Positions 33,148-42,265 of a stretch of 64,000 nucleotides of DNA are shown in pieces. Each line of letters begins with the position of its first letter. Within the stretch, counting starts at the first letter, position 1. The notes under the pieces were generated by a model, which saw only the letters and a program-made list of their open reading frames with translations, ran no database searches and was not told the DNA's origin. A program made the position numbers and the translations under genes. Source of the stretch: Myxococcales bacterium (GTDB lineage: Bacteria > Myxococcota_A > Polyangia > Polyangiales > Polyangiaceae); NCBI GenBank assembly GCA_025359105.1, contig JANYHK010000010.1, positions 39,698-103,697 of the forward strand, read 5' to 3'.

Positions 33148-34524
33148 ATGCGTCGCAGCACCCTCATGGGCGCGTTTCTCTTCCTGTCCGCCGCGTGCGC
33201 GATCCACATCAACGACGGCCCAGCCCCGGTCGCCCAACCCACTCGCGCCCGCTCGACCCCGACCCCGACTCCGACTCCGACTCCGACTCCGACTCCGACC
33301 CCGACTCCGCCGACGGCCTCCTTCCACGTCTCCCCCACCCTCGCCTTCCGCGGCCTCGCGCCGATGAACGTCGCGACGCGCCCGCACTACACCGCGACCC
33401 CCACGCCGCCCGCGCCCCCTCCACCGCCGCCCGACGCCGCCGTCCTCGCGAAGCTCCGCGCCAATCCCAGCCGCACGTGCGGCGCCCACGAGGTCGCGCC
33501 CGGCGTCTGGGTCAACATCGACTGCGAGCCGTACACGCGCGTCGCCAGTGCAAAGATGCACGCGAGCTTCCGCAAGGCGCGGATGTTTCGCCAGGGGATG
33601 CTCCGCGCGGACGACGCTTCGGCGAGCCCCGCCCGCGCGACGAGCGATCGCGGTGAGGCCGCGCTTCCCGCCGGCGTGGACCATCGCGCCGACGGGCTCG
33701 AAGGGCCGGTCAAATACCAGGGGCAGGTCGGCGCGTGCTCGGGGTTCTCGCTGTCCGCGGCGATGGACAATGCGATCCGGCGACTCGGCAAGGCGGAGGC
33801 GACGAGCGCCGCGCAGGTGTGGGCGAACTACGGCAAGCCGGGAATGGCGCTGGCCGGCGACTCGAATTTCCAGAAGGGGATCGTCACCACCGATCAGTGG
33901 CCCTTCGACGGAGCCGAGGCGTGCAAGTTCACCGTCTACGATCCCGACCCGCGCATGTACCCATGCGGCGACTACTACCGCGTGAAGCAAGGCTCGGCGC
34001 GCACCGATCCGACCGCCCTCAAGAAAGTGTCGGACGCCGCCTCGAATGGGCACTTCAAGCTGGTCGCGTTCGACTCCATCCCCGATCACCCGGCGAACAT
34101 TCCCGACATCATGGCGACGCTCGCGACGGGCGCCGATCTCTGGATCGCCCTGGAGCTCGACATCGATTTTTGGCGCGACAGCGCGCTCGGCGCGGACAAG
34201 TCGATCCACGACTGCGTCCGCTGCCGCGAGACGCACGCGGTCACCCTCGCCGGCTACCGCACGACGCCGAAGGGGCGCCAGTTTCTCATCCACAACAGCT
34301 GGGGCACGAGCTGGGGCGAGGGCGGCTACGCGTGGATCAGCGAGAACGCGGTCCGCCACCACATGTGGTGGCCGTACAAGGTGACGATGGCGGAGGTCGG
34401 CAAGCGGTCGTCCTTACTCACCGACGACGACTGCGCCGAGGACGAGCTCGTCGACAGCGTGAGCGGCGACTGCGGCAAGATGTGCGCGGACGACGCGCGC
34501 CCGGCCGGCGGCAAGTGCGGGTGA
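33148..34524 (+). CDS. Papain-like (C1) cysteine peptidase lipoprotein
   Basis: A 458-residue predicted lipoprotein. The signal sequence ends in a lipobox-like SAAC (Cys15), followed by a (Thr-Pro)9 linker and a propeptide-like region. The peptidase domain has the papain-type residues in order: Gln193 (oxyanion hole) and Cys197 in GQVGACSGFS, His363 in ETHAVTLAGY and Asn383 in HNSWGTSWGEGGYAW. Extra Cys residues in HDCVRCRE and a C-terminal Cys cluster (DDDCAEDE, GDCGKMCAD, GKCG) are unusual and may form disulfides. The enzyme should act at the cell surface or in the periplasm. ATG 33148 is chosen for the signal peptide. Confidence 0.88.
   Translation: MRRSTLMGAFLFLSAACAIHINDGPAPVAQPTRARSTPTPTPTPTPTPTPTPTPPTASFHVSPTLAFRGLAPMNVATRPHYTATPTPPAPPPPPPDAAVLAKLRANPSRTCGAHEVAPGVWVNIDCEPYTRVASAKMHASFRKARMFRQGMLRADDASASPARATSDRGEAALPAGVDHRADGLEGPVKYQGQVGACSGFSLSAAMDNAIRRLGKAEATSAAQVWANYGKPGMALAGDSNFQKGIVTTDQWPFDGAEACKFTVYDPDPRMYPCGDYYRVKQGSARTDPTALKKVSDAASNGHFKLVAFDSIPDHPANIPDIMATLATGADLWIALELDIDFWRDSALGADKSIHDCVRCRETHAVTLAGYRTTPKGRQFLIHNSWGTSWGEGGYAWISENAVRHHMWWPYKVTMAEVGKRSSLLTDDDCAEDELVDSVSGDCGKMCADDARPAGGKCG
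33255..33308 (+). repeat. Hexanucleotide repeat encoding (Thr-Pro)9
   Basis: Nine GACYCC units (six or so GACTCC and three GACCCC) within the peptidase gene encode nine Thr-Pro pairs. Gain or loss of units keeps the frame and would change linker length only. Confidence 0.95.
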
Positions 34525-34538
34525 GTGTGGCCGTGGCC

Positions 34539-35516
34539 TCATTCGAAGGTTCCCCGAACGGCGAAACCCGGTCCGCTGCCCACCGTCGGTCCCATCATCA
34601 CGGTCGGCGACGCCTTGAGCCACAAGTACGTCCCGCCGAGCGCCCCTAGGACGCCGGCGCCGAAGCCTAGGGTGCTGACGAGACCCAGCGTGCGCGCGCG
34701 GCCCGCGGCATCGACGCCGTCTTGCGCGGTGCACACCTGGTTGGGGCAACCGTCGTGCGCCTTGCTGGCGGCGCCGAGCGCGAGGACTCCGGCGACGGCG
34801 CCGGTCACGAGCCCGACGCCTCCCACGCCCAGCACCACGTAGGCCGCGGTGCGATCGGGCGGAGGGGGATGCCACGGTTCTGGAGGCGCAGCAGAAGGCG
34901 TGCCGGCGGGCGGGCCGGCGGGCGCGGCGGGCGCGGCCCCCGTCGCGCTCCCCACGGCGAGCTCGACCTCCCGCGTCTCCCCTTCCCCGACCTTGAGCGA
35001 GCCGCGCGCGTCGACTCGGCCAGGCGCCCGTACGACCAACGCGTGCTCCCCCGGATCGACGCGCACGGGCACGCCGAGGGCCGCGGGCTCGACCGGCGCG
35101 CCGTCACGCTCGACCGACGCGCCCGCCGGCGACTGGGGCGCGAGGCGAATCGTGAGCCGTGCGACGCGCTTGTCGAGCGCCGCCGCGCGCTGCTTGCCGA
35201 ACTCGGCGCGCTCGTCGCCCGCCTTGAACTTCGTCGCCGCGACCCGGTAGTGCCCGAGCGCGGCGAGGATGTGCCCACGGTTCTCCTCGCAATCGGCGAG
35301 GTTCAGCATCGTCCCCGGCGCAGGCTCACGCTCGAGGCTCTCCTTGAATTTGCGGCAGGCCAGGTCCCAGTCCTTCACGACGGCGGCGCGCCGGCCGTCA
35401 CGGTAGAGGCTCTCCGCCGTGGCGTCGTCCGCGCGCGCGACCGGCGCGGCGAGCGAGCTCGCGAGCAAGACCGCGAGCAAGACCGACCGTGCGGCGCAAC
35501 GTCGAGCGGGGTTCAT
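34539..35516 (-). CDS. Secreted protein with TPR-like and PEGA-like parts, C-terminal membrane segments
   Basis: A 325-residue protein with a signal peptide (to about residue 29, PVARA). A TPR-like helical region follows (SLYRDGRRAAVVKDWDLACR, then GHILAALGHYRVAATKF), then a beta segment like a PEGA domain (DGAPVEPAALGVPVRVDPGEH, split here from ALVVRAPG) and a Pro-rich linker. Two hydrophobic helices near residues 225-248 and 285-308 end the protein. This combination is common in Polyangiales envelope proteins encoded beside Ser/Thr kinases; its function is unknown. It starts 3 bp after the stop of the coiled-coil protein gene and is probably the last gene of the kinase operon. Confidence 0.8.
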   Translation of the reverse strand: MNPARRCAARSVLLAVLLASSLAAPVARADDATAESLYRDGRRAAVVKDWDLACRKFKESLEREPAPGTMLNLADCEENRGHILAALGHYRVAATKFKAGDERAEFGKQRAAALDKRVARLTIRLAPQSPAGASVERDGAPVEPAALGVPVRVDPGEHALVVRAPGRVDARGSLKVGEGETREVELAVGSATGAAPAAPAGPPAGTPSAAPPEPWHPPPPDRTAAYVVLGVGGVGLVTGAVAGVLALGAASKAHDGCPNQVCTAQDGVDAAGRARTLGLVSTLGFGAGVLGALGGTYLWLKASPTVMMGPTVGSGPGFAVRGTFE

Positions 35517-35519
35517 GGC

Positions 35520-36941
35520 TCAGAGCGAAAGAGGCGCCTGCCCCGCGTAGAGGACCGAATCGGGCACCGCTCGCCCCGGCGCCAGCGTGACGCGAACGAG
35601 CTGCCCGCGGACCTCGAGCCCGGTAACCGGATGGAGACCGCGCACCTCGCCCGCGAGCGTCTCGCCGACCTCGCCCACACGATCGCAGAAGAGGAGGCTC
35701 GTCTTGCACGCGAGGAGGGCCTCGCCACTCTTCGCGGCGGCCGCGTTGTCGTAGGGCACGAAGCCGAGCGTCACGTCCTGGTCGACGGCGAGCCGGTACG
35801 GCGACGCCTCGATCGAGGCGAGCAGCGTGTCCTTCTTCTTCAGCTGCTCGTCGACGTCGGCGAGGCTCTTGGCGATCGAGTCCTCGACCTCGCGCGCCTT
35901 GCCCGCTTCGAGGACGGAGCGATCGTACTCGCGACGGAGCGCGAGCCCTTCGTAGGTGCCTGCGCGGCCACCGCGCAGCGCGCCCTCGAGGAGCCTCACG
36001 CGCAGCTTGATGGACGCGAGCTTGGCGTCCAGCTCCGCGCGATCGCCGGTCGGCCCCGCGCCCGCTGCGCCTTCGGCTTCTCGATCGGCGAGCAGCTTCT
36101 GCACGCGGCGCAGCTCGGCCCGCTGCGCGCTCAGATCGTTCTTCAGCGCCGCCATGAAGCTCGCCTGGAAGCCCGCCTCGAGCTCGCGCCACTGCGTCGC
36201 CTCTCGCCCGCGGGCCTCGAGGTCCTTCTTCCTGAGCGCCAGCTCGCTCTTGCGCGCCGTCTCCTGCTGCAGCGTCGCCGCGAGCTGGAGGACGCGCGGG
36301 TCGGACTTCGAGAGCACCGTCGGCGCGACCCAGCGTCGATTGCGAACGAGAAGCGCGTGCGTCCCGGCATACGAGATGGCGCCGAGCGCGAGCGCGGCCG
36401 CAACGCCGCCGAGCAGCATGCGTCGCGCCGGAGACAACGCCTTCACCGCAGCCGCGTGGGCAGGCGCGCCGCTCGGGTTCGGGCGCGCCGCCGGCTTCGG
36501 CATCGGACGGAAGAGCGCGAGGAGCTGCTCGATGGACAGCTGCACCGTTCGAGGCCGCAGCGACGGCGCCGACGGAAGCGAGACCGGCGTGGCCGCCTGC
36601 GTGCTCGCGAGACCATGCTCCTCTTCCGAAGAGAGGCGCACGGTCGGGGCCCCCACGGGCATCGTGATGGTCCGCATCGGATCGACCGCGGCCACGTCGA
36701 CGATCGTTGTGTTCCCCTGCACCTCGGGCGCCGAGTGCGCCGCGGGCGACTGCGCCGCAGACGGCGGCGAGAACGCGGCGGGCGGCGGCAGCTGCGCGGC
36801 GGGCGGCGGCGAGAACGCGGCGGGCGGCGGCGAGAACGCGGCCGGCGACGGCATGACCGCGGCCGGCGACGGATCGAGGTGGGGCTCGAGCTGGAGCGTA
36901 GGCACCAGGCTCGTCAGCTTTTCCGTCGGTCCTTCGTTCAT
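35520..36941 (-). CDS. Single-pass membrane protein with long coiled coil
   Basis: A 473-residue protein of unknown function. The first 90 or so residues are a Pro/Ala/Ser-rich segment with repeated PAAFSPP units. A linker leads to one membrane helix at about residues 174-196 (LLGGVAAALALGAI). The next 170 residues are strongly helical and charged, with heptad-like QQETARKSELALRKKDLEA and RAELRRVQKLLADREAEG stretches. The C-terminal 90 residues are a beta-rich domain with a Cys pair (LLACKTS, LFCDRV) and a QLVRVTL end, like a membrane-fusion-type or anti-sigma extracellular domain. It lies 113 bp after the Ser/Thr kinase and 3 bp before the PEGA-like gene, so it could be a kinase target. Confidence 0.75.
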   Translation of the reverse strand: MNEGPTEKLTSLVPTLQLEPHLDPSPAAVMPSPAAFSPPPAAFSPPPAAQLPPPAAFSPPSAAQSPAAHSAPEVQGNTTIVDVAAVDPMRTITMPVGAPTVRLSSEEEHGLASTQAATPVSLPSAPSLRPRTVQLSIEQLLALFRPMPKPAARPNPSGAPAHAAAVKALSPARRMLLGGVAAALALGAISYAGTHALLVRNRRWVAPTVLSKSDPRVLQLAATLQQETARKSELALRKKDLEARGREATQWRELEAGFQASFMAALKNDLSAQRAELRRVQKLLADREAEGAAGAGPTGDRAELDAKLASIKLRVRLLEGALRGGRAGTYEGLALRREYDRSVLEAGKAREVEDSIAKSLADVDEQLKKKDTLLASIEASPYRLAVDQDVTLGFVPYDNAAAAKSGEALLACKTSLLFCDRVGEVGETLAGEVRGLHPVTGLEVRGQLVRVTLAPGRAVPDSVLYAGQAPLSL

Positions 36942-37054
36942 GGCTGTGGGGCCTACGCTCGCGCGCCCGAGGCCTGCCTGAGCATGACCGAAGTTAGGTG
37001 GGTTTCAAGGCGACTTTTCCTTACATAGAAAAATAGCTCGCCACGCCTAACGAC

Positions 37055-38557
37055 CTAAAATCGCCCACGATTCAGGATATCCACGGGGGGCGTCGATCCC
37101 GTGGATGCGGGGGCCGCACTCCCGGCGGGGCGAACCGGCTTGGTCTTTCCGCCCCTGGTTCGGGGATCGGGCCGCGGGGGATCCGGTTGAGGAGGCGGCG
37201 CGCTGGTGGCGGCGGCGGCGGTAAGGGGCGGATCCAGCGGCGCCCCTGAGGCCGACGTCGCGGCGGACAAGGCGGGGGGCGGGTCCGGCAAGACAGGAGG
37301 CACCGCCGGCGGAGGCGGATCGGCCGCCGCGGAGGGAATGGCCAGCGCGCCCAGATCGACCGTCGACGGTTTCGGCGAGCTCGTACGCAGCGCGGCCGCG
37401 AGCCCGACGGCCACGCCCGCCGTCACGAGCAGCCCAACCGCGACGCCGACCACGATCGACGACGTCGCGGGCGACGGGGGCTCCGCGACGGAGATCGTCG
37501 AGCTCACCATCGTGCGGGCGGGCGGCGCCGAGATCGGCGTCGGGGGCGCGGGCGGGGTCACGCCCGCGGGCGGCGAGAAGAACGGCGACCTGTCGCGCGG
37601 CGCGGCGGTGACCTCGCCCGGCGTCGGAAACGACGAGCCACGCGGCGGCGGCGGTCCGCCCGGCGGCGCGGCGGGGAAGGCCGACTCGCTCCCGCGAAGC
37701 GCGAGCAGCGTGTCGTGCACCTCGGCCATCGTGGGGCGCTTGTCGCGATCGTGACTCAGCGCGCGGACGACGAGCGACTCGAGCGCCGGCGGAACCGACG
37801 GCGCGAGCTCGCGGAGCGGCGTGTAGAGTCCATGCGTCACGCGACGGAAGATCTGGCCGAAGTTCTCCCCCTCGAAGGGCTTCGCTCCCGTCGCGCACTC
37901 GTAGAGCATGACGCCGAGCGCCCAGACGTCGGCCTGACCGTCGATGTCCTTCTCACCGTAGACCTGCTCGGGCGCCATGTAATACGGCGTGCCCATCACC
38001 GATCCGGTCTGCGTGAGCGCGGTGGCGCCGACGGCGAGGATGAACGGCTTGGCGAGCCCGAAGTCGACGACCTTCACCTCCGGCGCGTCGGTGTCGGCGA
38101 CGCGGGCGAGGAAGACGTTGTCGGGCTTCAAATCGCGGTGAACCACGCCGCGCGCATGCGCCGCGCGTACGGCGGAGGCGACGGGGGTGACCAGCGAGAG
38201 CACCTGCTCGGTGGGCAACGGGCCGGTGCGCTCGATGCGCTCGGCCAGCGTCTCCCCGTGGAGCAGCTCCATCACCATGAAGACGGGGCCCTTGCCCTCC
38301 ATCTCCCAGAAGTCGAACACCTGGACGATGTTGCGGTGGGAGAGCGCGGCCGCCACCTTTGCCTCGCGGAGGAAGCGCGCGGTGTCCCCGGCGTCCTGGC
38401 TCTTCAGGACCTTGATCGCGACGGCCTTGTCGGTCGTGAGCTGGCGCGCCTCCCACACGAAGCCCATTCCCCCTTCCCCGAGCAGTCGCTCCAGGCGGTA
38501 GCGCCCGGCGAGGGTGTCGCCAGGTGCGAGCTGCGGTTCGGGCTCGACGGAGGCCAT
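37055..38557 (-). CDS. Membrane-anchored Ser/Thr protein kinase
   Basis: A 500-residue Hanks-type kinase. The catalytic domain spans about residues 20-285, with the Gly loop LGEGGMGFVWEA, Lys in VAIKVLKS, catalytic loop HRDLKPDNVFL, DFGLAKPF and the APEQVYGE activation segment end. Pro-rich sequence follows, then one membrane helix near residues 385-410 (SIVVGVAVGLLVTAGVAVG) and a Pro/Ala-rich extracytoplasmic tail of about 90 residues without recognisable PASTA or other sensor domains. Such kinases phosphorylate cytoplasmic partners in myxobacterial development and envelope control. The downstream coiled-coil and PEGA-like proteins are the nearest candidate partners. Confidence 0.93.
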   Translation of the reverse strand: MASVEPEPQLAPGDTLAGRYRLERLLGEGGMGFVWEARQLTTDKAVAIKVLKSQDAGDTARFLREAKVAAALSHRNIVQVFDFWEMEGKGPVFMVMELLHGETLAERIERTGPLPTEQVLSLVTPVASAVRAAHARGVVHRDLKPDNVFLARVADTDAPEVKVVDFGLAKPFILAVGATALTQTGSVMGTPYYMAPEQVYGEKDIDGQADVWALGVMLYECATGAKPFEGENFGQIFRRVTHGLYTPLRELAPSVPPALESLVVRALSHDRDKRPTMAEVHDTLLALRGSESAFPAAPPGGPPPPRGSSFPTPGEVTAAPRDRSPFFSPPAGVTPPAPPTPISAPPARTMVSSTISVAEPPSPATSSIVVGVAVGLLVTAGVAVGLAAALRTSSPKPSTVDLGALAIPSAAADPPPPAVPPVLPDPPPALSAATSASGAPLDPPLTAAAATSAPPPQPDPPRPDPRTRGGKTKPVRPAGSAAPASTGSTPPVDILNRGRF

Positions 38558-38596
38558 GGGCGAGGAGGATAGCAGCCGAGCCCGCCGAACGCAGGC

Positions 38597-39211
38597 TCAG
38601 CCCTCGCCCTTCGCCCCGATGCCGGTGAAAAGGAGGCCGCTCAGGAGGCGCGCGAGCGGCTCGGCCGGTGGTAGCGCGGCGAAGACGGGGCGCGAGCCGG
38701 CGACGCGCCGTACGACCTGCGGCAGCGCGAGCATCCCGAGCGTCGCGACGAGGAGGAGCGGGAGCGGCAGCGACGCGTCGATCTCGCCGTCGCCGACGCC
38801 ATCGCCGAGCACCGCGGCGATGAGCGCGATGTGGCCCCGCTGGAAGCGCACGAAGGTGCGCTCGAAGCGGGGCGAGCCGAGGAGCGCCTCGTGCACGATG
38901 AGCCGTACGACGTCGAGCTCCTCGGGGCTGGCGTTGCCGATGCGTGCCGAAGCGCGCTCGAGCCGCGCGCGCGCGGTCCCGCCCTGCCCGAGGCTCACCT
39001 CGAGGTCCTGGACGAGGACCGCGTAGGCCTCCTCGATGACGGCCTGGAACAGGTCATCCTTCGTGGGGAAATAGTAGAAGATCATCCCGATGCTGGTCCT
39101 GGCGTCCTTCGCGATGCCGCGGAGCGACGCGCCATCGACGCCTTCGACGAGGAAGCGCGCGCGGGCGGCCGTCAGGATGCGCGGAGCGATGTCGGTGCGG
39201 GGCCGAGCCAT
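38597..39211 (-). CDS. TetR-family regulator of the adjacent efflux operon
   Basis: A 204-residue TetR-type repressor. The N-terminal helix-turn-helix is clear: RILTAARARFLVEGVDGASL, then GIAKDARTSIGMIFYYFPTKDDLF with the characteristic YYFPTKDDL. The C-terminal ligand-binding part is helical and variable. It lies 2 bp after the ABC permease stop, as the last gene of the HlyD-ATPase-permease run, so it probably represses that operon and responds to a transported compound. I chose the ATG at 39211; the frame is open further upstream but overlaps the permease. Confidence 0.88.
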   Translation of the reverse strand: MARPRTDIAPRILTAARARFLVEGVDGASLRGIAKDARTSIGMIFYYFPTKDDLFQAVIEEAYAVLVQDLEVSLGQGGTARARLERASARIGNASPEELDVVRLIVHEALLGSPRFERTFVRFQRGHIALIAAVLGDGVGDGEIDASLPLPLLLVATLGMLALPQVVRRVAGSRPVFAALPPAEPLARLLSGLLFTGIGAKGEG

Positions 39212-39213
39212 CG

Positions 39214-40341
39214 TCAGACCAACTTCTTCCGGAAACGGAGCGACGCGAACAAGACGAGCGCGAAGAGGATGCACGTCAGCCAGAGCAGCTCGCCGCGCAG
39301 GTCCTCGAAGCGGCTCCCCTTCAAGACGATGCCGCGCACGATCCTGAGGAAGTGCGTGAGCGGCAGGAGCGACGAGATCCACTGCGCCGGCCGCGGCATC
39401 GCGTCGAAAGGGAACATGAAGCCGCTGAGGAGGATGTTCGGGAGCAGGAAGAAGAACGACATCTGCATCGCCTGCTGCTGGGTCTGCGCGAGGGTAGAGA
39501 AGAAGAGGCCTATGGCGAGGTTCGCCGCGATGAAGACGAACGCGAGCGCGAACAGGAGCGGGAGAGAGCCGGAGATCGGCACGTCGAATACGAAGCGGCC
39601 GAGCGTCAGGATGAGCGCCATCTGGACGTAGCCGATGGCGACGTAGGGAATGATCTTCCCGACCATGAGCTCGAGGGTGCGCACCGGCGACACGATGAGC
39701 TGCTCGAGCGTGCCGCGCTCGCGCTCGCGCGCGATGGCCATGGCGGTGAGCATGACCATCGTCATCGTCAGGATGACGCCGATGAGCCCGGGCACGATGT
39801 TCACCGCCGAGCGCAGATCGGGGTTGTAGAGGATGTCGGGGACGAGCTCGAGCGGGGTCGTCGTCCCGGGGACACCTGCACGCGCGAGGCGCGCGAGGAG
39901 CAGCGCGCTCCCCTTGGCGGCGACGAGCGACGCCGCCGTATCGGTGGCGCTGCCGACGATCTGCGGATCGGTCCCGTCGACGACGAGCTGCACCTGCACC
40001 GCGTGTCCGCTCGCCAGATGCGACGAATACGCCGGCGGGATGACGAGGGCGACGCTTGCCGTCCCCGAGCGCAAGGCGGACTCGATCTCGGCGTGGCTCC
40101 GGACGTGGCCGACGACGTCGAAGAACCCGGTCGCCTCGAGCTCGCGGGGAAGCGCGCGTGAGGCGGCGCTCGTGTCCTCGTCGTACACCACCGTACGAAT
40201 GTGGCGGACGTCGGTGTTGATCGCGTACCCGAAGAGGAGAAGCTGCGCGATCGGCAACGCGACCATCATCGCGAGCGTGAGCTTGTCGCGACGGAGCTGA
40301 ACGAGCTCCTTCCAGGCGATGACGAGCGGGCGCCAGGTCAC
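39214..40341 (-). CDS. ABC-2-type transporter permease
   Basis: A 375-residue permease of the ABC-2/YbhS-YbhR type. It has a first membrane helix at about residues 20-42, a large extracytoplasmic domain (about 45-170) and five hydrophobic helices in the C-terminal half, with the family signature ARERERGTLEQLIVSPVRTLELMVGKIIPY. It should form the membrane channel with the ATPase encoded just upstream. Only one permease gene is present, whereas YbhFSR-type systems usually have two, so a homodimer is likely. The GTG start overlaps the ATPase stop (GTGA). Confidence 0.9.
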   Translation of the reverse strand: MTWRPLVIAWKELVQLRRDKLTLAMMVALPIAQLLLFGYAINTDVRHIRTVVYDEDTSAASRALPRELEATGFFDVVGHVRSHAEIESALRSGTASVALVIPPAYSSHLASGHAVQVQLVVDGTDPQIVGSATDTAASLVAAKGSALLLARLARAGVPGTTTPLELVPDILYNPDLRSAVNIVPGLIGVILTMTMVMLTAMAIARERERGTLEQLIVSPVRTLELMVGKIIPYVAIGYVQMALILTLGRFVFDVPISGSLPLLFALAFVFIAANLAIGLFFSTLAQTQQQAMQMSFFFLLPNILLSGFMFPFDAMPRPAQWISSLLPLTHFLRIVRGIVLKGSRFEDLRGELLWLTCILFALVLFASLRFRKKLV

Positions 40342-41312
40342 GATTGCGCCGCCTTCCCCGCATGCGCGCCCTGCGCGGCCTCGTCGGCGCGGACCATCGC
40401 GACGAACGCGTCCTCGACGGTCACCCGGGTCTCTCGCGCCGAGCGGAGCGCGATCCCGGCGGCCGCGAGGAGCCCGCTCGCCAGCGCCACGGGATCCTGC
40501 CCAGCGCGGACGCACATGCGGAGCAGGTGCCCGTAGTGCGCGACCTCCTCGACCGCAGCGCTCGCGCGGAGCACGGTGGCGGCCTCGGTCGCGCGCTCGA
40601 CGTCGAGCTCAGCGACCCGGAGCGCGCGGCGCGCGACGATCTCGTCGGGTGTTCCGACGTCGAGGAGCTCGCCGCGGAAGATGAAGGCGAGCCGATGGCA
40701 GCGCTCGGCCTCGTCCATGTAGTGCGTCGTGAGGAGCGCCGTCGTCCCCTCCGCCGAGATTCGATGGATCTGCTCCCAGAAGTCGCGGCGGCTCACCGGA
40801 TCGACGCCCGCCGTCGGCTCGTCGAGAAAGAGGAGCGGCGGGCGGTGGATCGTCGCGCACGCGAGGGCCACGCGCTGCTTCCAGCCGCCGGAGAGCGTCC
40901 CGGCGAGTTGATCCTTGCGGTCGAGGAGCCCTGAGGTCTCCATCACCTCGGTCACGCGGGCGCGCTTGTCCTTGCGCGGAACGCCGTAAATTCCAGCATA
41001 GAAAGTGAGATTCTCGGAGACCGTGAGATCCTCGTACAGGCTGAAGCGCTGGGTCATGTACCCGATGCGCTCCTTGATGCGCTCGGACTCCTTGGCGATG
41101 TCGAAGCCCACGACGGTGCCGCGCCCTCCGGTGGGATCGAGGATGCCGCAGAGCATGCGAATCGTCGTCGACTTGCCGGCGCCGTTGGGGCCGAGGACGC
41201 CGAAGATCTCGCCGCGCTTCACCGACAGGGACACGTCGCGAACGGCGACGAGCTTGCCGAAGGTGCGCGAGAGGTGCTCGGCCTCGATGATGCGCTCGGG
41301 GGCGCCGTTCAT
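40338..41312 (-). CDS. ABC transporter ATP-binding protein
   Basis: A 324-residue ATPase with Walker A GPNGAGKSTTIRML, Q loop YMTQRFSLYEDL, signature LSGGWKQRVALAC, Walker B LLFLDEPTAGVDP and switch His in TTHYMDEAERC. The first 230 residues match the CcmA/YbhF-type drug and polysaccharide exporters, followed by a helical C-terminal extension of about 90 residues. It powers the permease encoded next to it. It overlaps both neighbours by 4 bp (HlyD gene upstream, permease downstream). Confidence 0.92.
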   Translation of the reverse strand: MNGAPERIIEAEHLSRTFGKLVAVRDVSLSVKRGEIFGVLGPNGAGKSTTIRMLCGILDPTGGRGTVVGFDIAKESERIKERIGYMTQRFSLYEDLTVSENLTFYAGIYGVPRKDKRARVTEVMETSGLLDRKDQLAGTLSGGWKQRVALACATIHRPPLLFLDEPTAGVDPVSRRDFWEQIHRISAEGTTALLTTHYMDEAERCHRLAFIFRGELLDVGTPDEIVARRALRVAELDVERATEAATVLRASAAVEEVAHYGHLLRMCVRAGQDPVALASGLLAAAGIALRSARETRVTVEDAFVAMVRADEAAQGAHAGKAAQS

Positions 41313-42265
41313 CGGACGAGGCTCACGAACGCGGGGACGCCGGCGTGCAGCTTGGCCTCCGGATCGTCCAGCCGTACACGCACGCGCACGACGAGGTGGG
41401 GCCGCTCGCGTTCGCTGAAGAGGAAGCGCGGCGTGAACTCGGTGCGCGGTGAGACGAACTCGACCTTGCCAGGGAACGGTCCGGGCGTCGCGTCGACGCG
41501 CGCCACCACCTTCACGCCGACCTTGACGCCGTCGAGCTCGCCCTGCGCGATGAAGACGTCGACGTAGGGGTGCGCGACGTCGGCGACGGTGATGGCCGGC
41601 GTGCCGATCGCGGCGAGCTCGCCGGGCTCGACGTGGACGTCGAGGACGGTGCCCGCCTCCTTGGTCCGCAAGAGGCAGCGCGAGAGGCGCTCCTCTTCGA
41701 GCGCGAGCGCGGTGGCGGCCGACTCCACGCGAGCCTTCGCGCGGGTGATCTCTTCGGGCCGCGCGCCCGACTGCAGCGAGGCGAGGCGCTGCTCGAGGGC
41801 CTTCCTCTGTTGCACGGCTCGGTCGAGATCCGAGTCGGCGCGGTCCGACTGCGACTGCGTCAGCGCGCCCGACTGCTGGAGCGACTGCGTGCGCGCCGCC
41901 TCCTTGCGAAGGAGGTCCTCGGTGACGCGCGAGGCGCGCACGTCCGATGCGAGCGCGGCGATGTCCTGCGAGCGGGCGCCTGCTTGCAGGAGCGCGAGAT
42001 CGGCGCGGGCGGCGGCGGCGTCGTCGGCGCGAGCTTCGCGGGTGAGGCGCGCGAGCGTGTCGTCGACCTGGGCGAGGAGATCGCCCCCCTTGAGCACGTC
42101 ACCCCGGTGGACCGGGACCGCGAGAACGCGGCCCGTCACCTCGAAGGCCAGGACGCGCTCGTCGAACTCGACGGTGCCCTGAAACCCGTCGGGTATCGGC
42201 GCACGCCCCTGGCAAGCCGAGGCCGCCAGCAGGGCCGCGCCCAGGGTCGCCATATTTTTTATCAT
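41309..42265 (-). CDS. HlyD-family membrane fusion protein (lipoprotein)
   Basis: A 318-residue periplasmic adaptor. The start MIKNMATLG leads into a signal peptide with lipobox SAC near residue 18. The biotinyl-lipoyl half (GTVEFDERVLAFEVTGRV, then VHRGDVLKGGDLLAQVDD) is followed by a long alpha-hairpin coiled coil rich in RADLALLQAGARS and RARVESAATALALEEERLS, then the second lipoyl half (AGTVLDVHVEPGELAAIG) and a beta-barrel (VGVKVVARVDATPGPFPGKV). It bridges an inner-membrane ABC exporter to an outer-membrane channel. It is the first gene of the TetR-controlled efflux operon and overlaps the ATPase gene by 4 bp. No TolC-type gene is in the window. ATG 42253 is an alternative start. Confidence 0.9.
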   Translation of the reverse strand: MIKNMATLGAALLAASACQGRAPIPDGFQGTVEFDERVLAFEVTGRVLAVPVHRGDVLKGGDLLAQVDDTLARLTREARADDAAAARADLALLQAGARSQDIAALASDVRASRVTEDLLRKEAARTQSLQQSGALTQSQSDRADSDLDRAVQQRKALEQRLASLQSGARPEEITRAKARVESAATALALEEERLSRCLLRTKEAGTVLDVHVEPGELAAIGTPAITVADVAHPYVDVFIAQGELDGVKVGVKVVARVDATPGPFPGKVEFVSPRTEFTPRFLFSERERPHLVVRVRVRLDDPEAKLHAGVPAFVSLVR

